The notes below the pieces were generated by a model. The model was not told where the DNA came from. It was given only the letters and a program-made list of their open reading frames with translations, and ran no database searches. This document shows positions 1 through 5,400 of a stretch of DNA of 5,412 bases, piece by piece. The first letter of the stretch is position 1; every line of letters begins with the position of its first letter. Made by a program: the position numbers and the translations under genes. The stretch is from Bacteroidota bacterium (lineage in GTDB: Bacteria; Bacteroidota; Bacteroidia; Flavobacteriales; Flavobacteriaceae): positions 1 to 5,412 of the forward strand of contig JAEWLD010000324.1 in NCBI GenBank assembly GCA_023393485.1. Direction: 5' to 3'.

Positions 1-1
1 G

Positions 2-598
2 GTTTTTGCATTGGCCACGATTCCGGGTTCTGTACTTGGTGTGCTGACTACAAAGATAATTTCGCGGCATTTTTTCGACATTTTGTTCGGTGTCGTACTT
101 TTAGCCCTTGCCGTTTTCTTGTTCATACGCCAACAAAACAAAGCGGACCAACGCCAAATCAAGAAAAAAGGCTGGGTTACCCACAAACTTACAGATAAGT
201 GGCGCGAAACCTATAGCTATTCTTATAGTAACCGCAAAGGCATATTCCTGAGTTTGCTTGTCGGTTATTTTTCGCCATTGCTCGGTATCGGCGGCGGTAT
301 CATTCACGTTCCCGCAATGGTGGAATGGCTGCATTTCCCGGTTCACGTCGCGACGGCAACTTCACATTTCGTCCTGGCGATTATGGCCAGTGTCAGCGTT
401 TTTGTCCATTTTTTGGACGGAAGTTACAATGATCCGCAAACGGTCAGGACTATTTTGGGACTGATTCTGGGTGTTGTTCCCGGGGCGCAACTCGGCGCAT
501 ACCTGTCGCGGCGGCTGCACGGCAGCATTATCGTGAAATCATTGGCGGTGTCGCTTGCCATCGTAGGCTTTCGGATTCTATTTTCCCGGTTTTTCTAA
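2..598 (+). CDS. TauE/SafE family membrane transporter (sulfite exporter-type permease), C-terminal part; 5' end outside window
   Basis: The reading frame is open from the first complete codon at position 2 to a TAA at 596-598, so the true start lies upstream and 198 residues are visible. The TTG at 11 falls inside a transmembrane repeat and is not a credible start. The protein is hydrophobic: an ATIPGSVLG segment, a membrane helix at about residues 21-40, a basic cytoplasmic linker (about 43-75, rich in K and R), then a second hydrophobic block. That block carries a glycine-rich GIGGGIIHVPAM stretch and several helices up to the C-terminus. Two such repeats are typical of the TauE/SafE (DUF81) family of inner-membrane permeases, which export sulfite, sulfoacetate or other small anions. 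The substrate here cannot be read from the sequence. The gene converges on the small membrane-protein gene on the other strand and shares a terminator with it. Family assignment is fairly secure; function is inference. Confidence 0.85.
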   Translation, partial: VFALATIPGSVLGVLTTKIISRHFFDILFGVVLLALAVFLFIRQQNKADQRQIKKKGWVTHKLTDKWRETYSYSYSNRKGIFLSLLVGYFSPLLGIGGGIIHVPAMVEWLHFPVHVATATSHFVLAIMASVSVFVHFLDGSYNDPQTVRTILGLILGVVPGAQLGAYLSRRLHGSIIVKSLAVSLAIVGFRILFSRFF

Positions 599-660
599 TC
601 GTTCTTTTTCCTGATGACTGGCGCATCGTAAAATATCGTTGGCCTCCAAAATAAAGGCAT

Positions 661-695
661 AAAAAAAAGTATCCCTTCGGAATACTTTTAATTTT
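661..695. terminator. Bidirectional intrinsic terminator between convergent genes
   Basis: AAAAGTAT (665-672) pairs with ATACTTTT (682-689). The stem continues as CC/GG, with a small CTTC loop and one bulged A at 681. The + strand runs on into T-rich sequence (TTTTAATTTTTT). The - strand reads the eight A's at 661-668 as eight U's. The hairpin can therefore stop transcripts both of the transporter gene ending at 598 and of the opposite-strand gene ending at 711. The T tract is better on the - strand side. Confidence 0.85.
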
Positions 696-710
696 TTGAA
701 TGCTTCCCGG

Positions 711-1226
711 TTAAATTTTCTTCAAATGTTCTTTGAGCATTTTGATTTGGTCTTTCAGCATACCGTGTTTGTCTAGCTTGTTGGCTTCGTTGATCAGGTT
801 GGTCGCTTCAATCTTACGTCTTCTGGCCATGGCAGCTTGCGCGATGCCGAGTTTGGCTACGGCCATATCCAAATCCATATTCAGGCCAAGGGAAACAGCC
901 TTTTTAAAATGCTTTTCTGCTTCAAACAAATCTTTCTGGGTTGTCATCATGCCGTGCAAATAATGATAATAACCTTGTTGCTTTTTGATCAGCGCCGTCT
1001 GCGGATTCTTGATCTTGGCCAACCATTTCTGGGCGCCGGCAAAATTCTGCTTGCGGAGTTGCAGGAACGCCAAAAGGATATATTCGTTTTTAAAGTATAG
1101 TACGATTGGGATAATCGTCAATAAGATCAGAAAAATCCCGTTACCAATTTCGCCTTCTGTAAATTGGTATATTGCAAACGCGAAAAGCGCTGCCGCGAGG
1201 ATTAGTTTTATGTTTTTGTTGAACAT
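711..1226 (-). CDS. Small membrane-anchored protein with TPR-like helical repeats, function unknown
   Basis: 171 residues. Two hydrophobic helices (about residues 6-21 and 29-45) with a short polar turn between them (TEGEIGNG) form an N-terminal hairpin anchor. The rest is a soluble alpha-helical domain with tetratricopeptide-like spacing. Helix pairs lie near 48-72 (FLQLRKQNFAGAQKWLAKI), 82-113 (GYYHYLHGMM, then AEKHFKKAVSLGL) and 119-150 (AVAKLGIAQAAMARRR, then ATNLINEANKLD), followed by a basic C-terminal helix. The alternation of small and aromatic residues with A and L fits TPR or SEL1-type repeats, which usually bind other proteins. I recognise it as a conserved flavobacterial hypothetical protein, but I know of no assigned function. 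The ATG at 1226 is preferred: it lies just ahead of the first hydrophobic helix and about 20 nt downstream of a consensus promoter. It appears to be transcribed alone. Confidence 0.85.
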   Translation of the reverse strand: MFNKNIKLILAAALFAFAIYQFTEGEIGNGIFLILLTIIPIVLYFKNEYILLAFLQLRKQNFAGAQKWLAKIKNPQTALIKKQQGYYHYLHGMMTTQKDLFEAEKHFKKAVSLGLNMDLDMAVAKLGIAQAAMARRRKIEATNLINEANKLDKHGMLKDQIKMLKEHLKKI

Positions 1227-1246
1227 GATGGTTTCTTTTGCGGTTG

Positions 1247-1276
1247 CAAAGGTACGTATCTTCTTTTGTTTAGCAA
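1247..1276 (-). promoter_or_regulatory. Bacteroidota-type promoter of the small membrane-protein gene
   Basis: Read on the - strand, TTG (1276-1274) is followed after exactly 19 nt by TACCTTTG (1254-1247), a full match to the TAnnTTTG -7 box. The -7 box ends 20 nt before the start codon at 1226, so the leader would be short (roughly 14 nt). It is A-rich (AAAAGAAACC) and has no Shine-Dalgarno sequence, as is normal in this phylum. The -33 box lies within the terminal hairpin of the palindromic element to its right. Confidence 0.75.
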
Positions 1277-1277
1277 C

Positions 1278-1323
1278 AAAGAAGCTTTTTTTATCGCTGC
1301 GCGAGGCTTAGCGCTGCCGCGGG
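1278..1323 (+). repeat. Left terminal inverted repeat of the palindromic element
   Basis: This arm pairs with 1841-1888. Blocks in order are AAAGAAGCT, an 8-nt spacer (10 nt in the other arm), CGCTGCGCGAGGC (13 of 13) and a 16-nt block with 12 matches ending in CCGCGGG. The divergence is what would be expected of an old element or of relaxed selection on arm pairing. Confidence 0.75.
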
Positions 1324-1324
1324 C

Positions 1325-1350
1325 TTACTTTTGGCTGGCTCCAAAAGTAA
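1325..1350. repeat. Hairpin TTACTTTTGG / CCAAAAGTAA inside left end of element
   Basis: A perfect 10-bp stem (1325-1334 with 1341-1350) closes a 6-nt loop, CTGGCT. A second hairpin follows directly: AAAGAGC (1353-1359) with GCTCTTT (1366-1372), also with a 6-nt loop. The first mirrors a TACTTT hairpin at the same depth in the right end. There is no T run after it, so it is not an ordinary terminator. Confidence 0.75.
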
Positions 1351-1368
1351 CAAAAGAGCATTGCGGCT

Positions 1369-1527
1369 CTTTGACTTTGCGGATTTTCTAAGCCTTGCCG
1401 CCGTTCCGCAACCACAGCCGCTCGCCTTGCAGGCTCGTCTCCGTGGTTTGCTTTACAATCCTCGTTCGCTTCGCTCAAGAGAGAATATTCTTTGCGGCCG
1501 CGGCTTGAAAATCTCGCAAAGACAAAG
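1369..1527. repeat. Inner inverted repeat 1 of the element (26-nt arms, ~107-nt loop)
   Basis: Positions 1369-1394 pair with 1502-1527. The blocks are CTTTG, CTTTGCG, ATTTTC and AAGCC, with 24 matches, one mismatch and a one-base bulge on each side. The loop has its own short palindromes: AACCAC/GTGGTT around GCCT-TGC-AGGC near 1410-1449, and ATTCTTTG (1487-1494), which competes for CAAAGAAT (1523-1530). Confidence 0.7.
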
Positions 1528-1663
1528 AATGCCGCTTTCTCACCGAAGCCGTTATGAAACCATCAGCATTAATCCAGCCGAACGTTTGTTATGAAACCGC
1601 GACTTTTTTTGCGCTGCGTCAGCAAGCAAAAAGTATTAAGCCCATTCCTATTAGTGCGGCATT

Positions 1664-1780
1664 CATGAAAATTGCGTTAAGAAAAACTGAGCTAGTGAGC
1701 GTTAAGAAATTCACGCTGTTTGAGCGTCAGCGAGTTCGTGAATTTTAGTGAAGGCAGCCAGTTTTTTAGCAATTTTCATG
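1664..1780. repeat. Inner inverted repeat 2 of the element, three nested perfect arms
   Basis: CATGAAAATTGC (1664-1675) pairs perfectly with GCAATTTTCATG (1769-1780). Inside it AAAAACTG (1682-1689) pairs with CAGTTTTT (1759-1766), and inside that AAATTCACG (1707-1715) pairs with CGTGAATTT (1737-1745). Three collinear nested perfect arms of 12, 8 and 9 bp suggest a long foldback rather than chance. Confidence 0.7.
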
Positions 1781-1795
1781 CGCCGCTGTCTTTTG

Positions 1796-1819
1796 CTACT
1801 TTGCGACAAGGCAAAGTAG
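1796..1819. repeat. Hairpin CTACTTTGC / GCAAAGTAG inside right end of element
   Basis: A 9-bp perfect stem (1796-1804 with 1811-1819) closes a 6-nt loop, GACAAG. It is the counterpart of the TTACTTTTGG hairpin in the left end: the TACTTT core and loop size match, while the loop sequence differs. Confidence 0.7.
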
Positions 1820-1840
1820 AGCATAGCGCAGCGACATCAA

Positions 1841-1888
1841 CCCGCGGTAGCGACATGCCTCGCGCAGCGCAAGAAATTTAGCTTCTTT
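1841..1888 (-). repeat. Right terminal inverted repeat of the palindromic element
   Basis: This is the inverted partner of 1278-1323; its blocks are CCCGCGG, GCCTCGCGCAGCG and AGCTTCTTT. The outermost AGCTTCTTT is also one arm of a small hairpin with AAAGAAG (1891-1897), matching the left end, where AAAGAAG pairs back to CTTCTTT at 1260. Confidence 0.75.
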
Positions 1889-1916
1889 TTAAAGAAGAAA
1901 AATTTTTCAAAAACCA

Positions 1917-1947
1917 TTTGTCAAAACAAAATAACTTCCTATATTTG
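1917..1947 (+). promoter_or_regulatory. Bacteroidota-type rpmH promoter
   Basis: TTTG (1917-1920) is separated by exactly 19 nt from TATATTTG (1940-1947), a full match to the TAnnTTTG -7 consensus. An A5T5 tract (1898-1907) lies just upstream of the -33 box and could act like an UP element; that is inference. The predicted leader of about 50 nt is A- and C-rich, with no Shine-Dalgarno sequence. Confidence 0.85.
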
Positions 1948-2004
1948 CACCCGGTTTACAACAAAACCATTTCTCAAGAATCACAGAATTAAAGATATAC
2001 AGCA

Positions 2005-2166
2005 ATGAGCAAAAGAACGTTTCAACCATCGAAAAGAAAAAGAAGGAACAAGCACGGTTTTATGGACAGGATGGCTTCTGCAAACGGTAGGAAAGTACTT
2101 GCGCGCAGAAGGGCTAAAGGCCGTCACAAACTGACTGTATCTTCTGAACCAAGACACAAAAAATAA
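2005..2166 (+). CDS. rpmH: 50S ribosomal protein L34
   Basis: 53 residues: [20 protein letters not shown], then [20 protein letters not shown], then [13 protein letters not shown]. This is the full L34 pattern: a [11 protein letters not shown] start, the HGFxxRM turn, and the [14 protein letters not shown] motif that packs against 23S rRNA in the large subunit. About two fifths of its residues are K or R, as expected. It is slightly longer than the 44-46 residues common in Proteobacteria because of a short basic tail, a form I remember as usual in Flavobacterium. The gene has its own strong promoter and its own terminator, so it is monocistronic. No rnpA follows, unlike the rpmH-rnpA order of many bacteria, which is not unusual in this phylum. 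Confidence 0.97.
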
Positions 2167-2183
2167 TGTTTGAAAAAGCATTC

Positions 2184-2213
2184 AAGGCGTTACCTCCAGT
2201 AGCGCCTTTTTTT
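2184..2213 (+). terminator. Intrinsic terminator of rpmH
   Basis: AAGGCGTTA (2184-2192) pairs with TAGCGCCTT (2200-2208), giving 9 bp with one G-U pair and a 7-nt loop, followed directly by TTTTT (2209-2213). It starts 17 nt after the rpmH stop codon. Confidence 0.88.
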
Positions 2214-2240
2214 ATACCTTGTTCTTTCGTTTTGTCAAAG

Positions 2241-2408
2241 GTCGAACGTCAAACGTCAAACGAACGATCAGGTTTATAAGGAGCTGATTCCCGCTTTCCG
2301 CTGTATCTTTTTTTCCGCTGTGCTCCAAAAAAGGATGCCGCTGCAATCGGGGCTAGGGCTCTAGTCTAAACAAAGACATCGTTCGACATTCGACGTTTGA
2401 CGTTCGAC
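2241..2408. repeat. Heptamer inverted-repeat element enclosing a structured core, upstream of carB
   Basis: The left arm is a run of heptamers, GTCGAAC GTCAAAC GTCAAAC (2241-2261), followed by GAACGATC. The right arm is the reverse orientation, GTTCGAC ATTCGAC GTTTGAC GTTCGAC (2381-2408). The outer 17 nt, GTCGAACGTCAAACGTC (2241-2257), pair perfectly with 2392-2408, and the inner 8 nt CGAACGAT (2261-2268) pair with 2378-2385. The right arm has one more heptamer than the left, less 4 nt, so the arms differ by a near-unit indel. They enclose about 110 nt with its own fold. Short GTC-core repeats of this kind are, from memory, scattered between flavobacterial genes; whether they move or form an RNA is unknown. 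Confidence 0.8.
2281..2361. other. Structured core inside the heptamer element; possible conserved flavobacterial repeat or RNA
   Basis: The centre is a 10-bp stem, ATCTTTTTTT (2305-2314) with AAAAAAGGAT (2327-2336), holding one T-G pair and a 12-nt loop. Further out CCCG (2290-2293) can pair with CGGG (2348-2351), and GAGC (2281-2284) with GCTC (2358-2361). The pentamer CCGCT occurs four times (2291, 2298, 2315 and 2338). From memory this arrangement (TTCC, CCGCT, poly-T stem, AAAAGGATGCCGCT, ATCGGGGCTA) recurs with variable loops in Flavobacterium intergenic regions. I cannot say from sequence alone whether it equals a named RNA family. The strand of any transcript is undecided. Confidence 0.55.
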
Positions 2409-2460
2409 AAAAAACTATACAACAACAATCATCTAGCCACTAACAACTACCAACTACAGA

Positions 2461-5313
2461 ATGCCAAAAGACAACTCAATCAAATCCGTCCTCATCATCG
2501 GCTCAGGCCCGATCGTCATCGGCCAGGCGTGCGAATTCGATTATGCCGGCTCACAATCGGCGCGCTCGATCCGCGAAGAAGGAATCGAAGTTATCCTGAT
2601 CAACTCAAACCCGGCCACGATCATGACCGACCCGTCAATGGCCGACCACGTCTACCTGTTGCCGCTCACGACCAAATCGATTGTCCAAATCCTCAAGGAA
2701 CATCCGCAAATCGATGCCGTCCTTCCAACCATGGGCGGCCAGACTGCGCTCAATCTTTGCCTCGAAGCCGATGAAAAAGGCATCTGGCAGGATTTCGGCG
2801 TGCGCATGATCGGTGTAGACATCAATGCCATCAACATCACCGAAGACCGCGAACAATTCAAGCAATTGCTTGAAAGAATCGGCGTTCCAACGGCGCCGGC
2901 CAAAACGGCAAATTCGTTTTTGAAAGGCAAGGAAATCGCTCAGGAGTTCGGGTTTCCGCTCGTGATCCGGCCGTCGTTTACTTTGGGCGGAACCGGCGCG
3001 GCTTTCGTCCACAGAAAAGAAGATTTCGACGAGCTTTTGACACGCGGTCTCGAAGCGTCGCCAATTCACGAAGTCCTGATTGACAAAGCACTTTTGGGCT
3101 GGAAAGAATACGAATTGGAACTTTTGCGCGACAAGAATGACAACGTTGTCATCATCTGCTCGATCGAAAACATGGATCCGATGGGCATCCACACCGGCGA
3201 TTCGATTACCGTAGCGCCCGCAATGACACTGTCGGATACGACTTTCCAGAAAATGCGCGACATGGCGATTCTGATGATGCGCTCGATTGGCAATTTTGCA
3301 GGCGGTTGCAACGTCCAGTTCGCCGTATCGCCCGACGAAAAAGAAGACATTGTCGCCATCGAAATCAATCCGCGCGTGTCGCGTTCGTCAGCATTGGCTT
3401 CAAAAGCTACCGGCTATCCGATCGCGAAAATCGCGTCGAAACTGGCGCTCGGTTATACTTTAGACGAACTCCAAAACCAGATCACAAAATCGACTTCGGC
3501 TTTATTCGAACCGACGCTCGATTATGTCATCGTCAAAATCCCGCGATGGAACTTCGACAAGTTCGAGGGTTCAGACCGCACGCTCGGCCTTCAGATGAAA
3601 TCGGTAGGCGAGGTCATGGGCATCGGGCGCTCGTTCCAGGAAGCGCTGCACAAGGCGACGCAATCGTTGGAAATCAAGCGCAACGGCATCGGCGCCGATG
3701 GCAAAGGCTATAAGAATTACGAACAAATCATCGACAAGCTTACGTATGCGAGTTGGGACCGCGTCTTTGTGATTTACGACGCCATCGCGATGGGCGTTCC
3801 GCTTTCACGAATCCATGAAATCACAAAAATCGACATGTGGTTTTTGAAGCAATACGAGGAATTGTACCTGCTCGAAAAAGAAATTTCAACCTACAAAGTC
3901 GATACATTGCCGCGCGAACTCTTGCTCGAAGCCAAGCAAAAAGGCTACGGCGACCGCCAGATTGCGCACATGATGGGCTGCCTGGAAAGCCAGGTCTACA
4001 AGCTGCGTAAGGAAATGAACATCAACCGCGTCTACAAACTTGTCGATACCTGCGCGGCCGAGTTTACCGCCAAAACACCATATTATTATTCAACTTTCGA
4101 AGCTGAAATCGAAACCGCCGACGGCAAGAAATACGTCGCCAATGAAAGCGTCGTTTCAGACAGAAAGAAAGTCGTCGTCCTCGGCTCAGGTCCAAACCGG
4201 ATCGGGCAAGGCATCGAATTCGATTATTCGTGCGTACACGGCGTTTTGGCCGCAAAAGAATGCGGTTACGAAACGATCATGATCAACTGCAACCCCGAAA
4301 CCGTTTCGACCGATTTCGACACGGCGGACAAACTCTACTTCGAGCCGGTTTTCTGGGAACATATTTACGACATCATCCAACACGAAAAGCCTGAAGGCGT
4401 GATTGTCCAGCTCGGCGGACAAACTGCTTTGAAGTTGGCCGAAAAGCTCGATCGCTATGGCATCAAGATTCTCGGAACAAGTTTCGATGCGCTTGATTTG
4501 GCGGAAGACCGCGGCCGTTTTTCTGAATTGCTGGAAGAGCTAAAAATTCCGTTTCCTAAGTTTGGCGTGGCCGAAAATGCCGATCAGGCTTCGGCGCTTG
4601 CCGATGTTCTTGACTTTCCACTTTTGGTTCGTCCGTCGTACGGTCTCGGCGGCCAGGGCATGAAAATCGTCATCAACAAACAGGAATTGGAAGATCACGT
4701 CATCGACCTGTTGAAAAACATTCCGGGCAACAAACTTTTGCTCGACCATTATCTCGACGGTGCGATAGAGGCCGAAGCCGATGCGATCTGCGACGGTGAA
4801 AACGTTTACATCATCGGCATCATGGAACACATCGAGCCGTGCGGCATCCATTCGGGCGATTCCAACGCGACACTGCCGCCATTTAACCTCGGCGAATTCG
4901 TGATGCAGCAGATTAAGGATCATACGAAGAAAATTGCTTTGGCACTTAAAACGGTCGGGCTGATCAATATCCAGTTCGCAATCAAGGACGATACGGTCTA
5001 CATCATCGAGGCCAACCCGCGGGCTTCGCGTACCGTGCCGTTTATCGCCAAGGCGTATGGCGAGCCGTATGTGAAATATGCGACCAAAATTATGCTCGGC
5101 GAAAATAAGGTTGCCGATTTTACTTATAATCCGAAATTGAACGGTTACGCGATCAAGCAACCGGTGTTTTCGTTCAGCAAATTTCCGAACGTGAACAAGG
5201 CGCTCGGGCCCGAAATGAAATCGACGGGCGAAAGCATTTTGTTTATCGACGATTTAAAGGACGACCAGTTTTATGAGTTGTATTCGAGAAGGAAAATGTA
5301 TTTGAGTAAGTGA
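2461..5313 (+). CDS. carB: Carbamoyl-phosphate synthase large subunit (CarB), lacking the C-terminal allosteric MGS-like domain
   Basis: This is the 950-residue large subunit. With ammonia from the small subunit CarA, bicarbonate and two ATP it makes carbamoyl phosphate for pyrimidine and arginine synthesis in the cytoplasm. The first (carboxyphosphate) half has SGPIVIGQACEFDYAGSQ (15-32), EDR (128-130), VIRPSFTLGGTG (168-179), WKEYELE (214-220), IHTGDS (243-248) and EINPRVSRSS (301-310). An oligomerisation region follows (about 400-560). The second (carbamate) half has GSGPNRIGQGIEFDYS (575-590), EDR (682-684), VRPSYGLGGQGM (723-734), IHSGDS (796-801) and EANPRASRT (850-858). Substrate-binding residues expected from E. 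coli CarB (R130, R170, E216, H244, E301, N303, R305; R724, H797, E850, N852, R854) are present. E. coli CarB is 1073 residues; this one ends soon after the GPEMKSTGE motif, so the domain that binds UMP and ornithine is missing. The ATG at 2461 matches the family's MPK start and follows a G-poor, A/C-rich leader without a Shine-Dalgarno sequence. carA is not adjacent. Confidence 0.97.
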   Translation: MPKDNSIKSVLIIGSGPIVIGQACEFDYAGSQSARSIREEGIEVILINSNPATIMTDPSMADHVYLLPLTTKSIVQILKEHPQIDAVLPTMGGQTALNLCLEADEKGIWQDFGVRMIGVDINAINITEDREQFKQLLERIGVPTAPAKTANSFLKGKEIAQEFGFPLVIRPSFTLGGTGAAFVHRKEDFDELLTRGLEASPIHEVLIDKALLGWKEYELELLRDKNDNVVIICSIENMDPMGIHTGDSITVAPAMTLSDTTFQKMRDMAILMMRSIGNFAGGCNVQFAVSPDEKEDIVAIEINPRVSRSSALASKATGYPIAKIASKLALGYTLDELQNQITKSTSALFEPTLDYVIVKIPRWNFDKFEGSDRTLGLQMKSVGEVMGIGRSFQEALHKATQSLEIKRNGIGADGKGYKNYEQIIDKLTYASWDRVFVIYDAIAMGVPLSRIHEITKIDMWFLKQYEELYLLEKEISTYKVDTLPRELLLEAKQKGYGDRQIAHMMGCLESQVYKLRKEMNINRVYKLVDTCAAEFTAKTPYYYSTFEAEIETADGKKYVANESVVSDRKKVVVLGSGPNRIGQGIEFDYSCVHGVLAAKECGYETIMINCNPETVSTDFDTADKLYFEPVFWEHIYDIIQHEKPEGVIVQLGGQTALKLAEKLDRYGIKILGTSFDALDLAEDRGRFSELLEELKIPFPKFGVAENADQASALADVLDFPLLVRPSYGLGGQGMKIVINKQELEDHVIDLLKNIPGNKLLLDHYLDGAIEAEADAICDGENVYIIGIMEHIEPCGIHSGDSNATLPPFNLGEFVMQQIKDHTKKIALALKTVGLINIQFAIKDDTVYIIEANPRASRTVPFIAKAYGEPYVKYATKIMLGENKVADFTYNPKLNGYAIKQPVFSFSKFPNVNKALGPEMKSTGESILFIDDLKDDQFYELYSRRKMYLSK

Positions 5314-5400
5314 GTCGTGAAGTCGTAAAGTCATAAAGTCGTAAAGTCATAAAGTCGTAAAGTCGTAAAGTCGTAAAGTCGTAAAGTCATAAAGTCGTAA
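5313..5400. repeat. Octamer tandem repeat array (AGTCGTAA/AGTCATAA), 11 units
   Basis: Eleven head-to-tail 8-bp units begin at the final A of the carB stop codon. The first reads AGTCGTGA; the others alternate irregularly between AGTCGTAA (units 2, 4, 6-9, 11) and AGTCATAA (units 3, 5, 10). A degenerate AGGCAAAG (5401-5408) follows. No terminator hairpin is seen between the stop codon and the window end. The period of 8 has no coding meaning, and slippage would readily change copy number. Confidence 0.95.

Larger units (their letters stand above)
1260..1897. repeat. ~640-bp palindromic intergenic element with imperfect terminal inverted repeats and nested hairpins
   Basis: This fills most of the 778-bp gap between the divergent genes and contains no convincing protein gene. 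Its ends are inverted copies of each other. Each begins with a CTTCTTT/AAAGAAG hairpin (1260-1284; 1882-1897). Next come AAAGAAGCT (1278-1286) against AGCTTCTTT (1880-1888), a short spacer, and a perfect 13-nt match, CGCTGCGCGAGGC (1295-1307) against 1857-1869. A 16-nt stretch with 12 matches ends in CCGCGGG (1317-1323) against CCCGCGG (1841-1847). Inside each end sits a TACTTT-type hairpin with a 6-nt loop, and two further long-range inverted repeats occupy the middle. No transposase is visible. It could be a non-autonomous mobile element (MITE-like), a decayed palindromic repeat, or a structured non-coding transcript. I recall similar sequence between flavobacterial genes, but could not compare copies. 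Confidence 0.75.

Noticed and set aside
1331..1594. 87-residue open frame on the + strand inside the palindromic element
   Set aside because: It runs through hairpins and inverted repeats, its composition (R, L, S, Q) follows the palindromic DNA, and there is no promoter or domain. Such frames are often annotated as hypothetical proteins, but the repeat structure explains it better.
1551..1598. Direct repeat GTTATGAAACC at 1551-1561 and 1588-1598, considered as integron attC or attachment-site cores
   Set aside because: The 37-bp spacing and sequence do not give the paired R and L boxes of an attC site, and no integrase is in view. It is probably an internal duplication of the element.
1554..1748. 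64-residue open frame on the + strand inside the element
   Set aside because: It overlaps nested inverted arms, shows no recognisable protein features and has no promoter consensus.
1981..2181. 66-residue open frame on the - strand over rpmH
   Set aside because: It is a shadow of the unmistakable L34 gene on the + strand.
2209..2225. TATACCTTGTTC after the rpmH terminator considered as a carB promoter -7 box
   Set aside because: It breaks the TAnnTTTG consensus and lies about 240 nt from carB. No full promoter match was found in 2209-2460, so the carB start site remains open.
4540..5160. 206-residue open frame antisense to carB (also 2635-3192 and other frames across carB)
   Set aside because: carB is certain, and the high G/C third positions of its codons create long antisense frames. 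No independent motif or promoter supports these.
5313..5400. Short regular repeats considered as a CRISPR array
   Set aside because: Units are 8 bp, contiguous and without spacers, so this is a simple tandem repeat.
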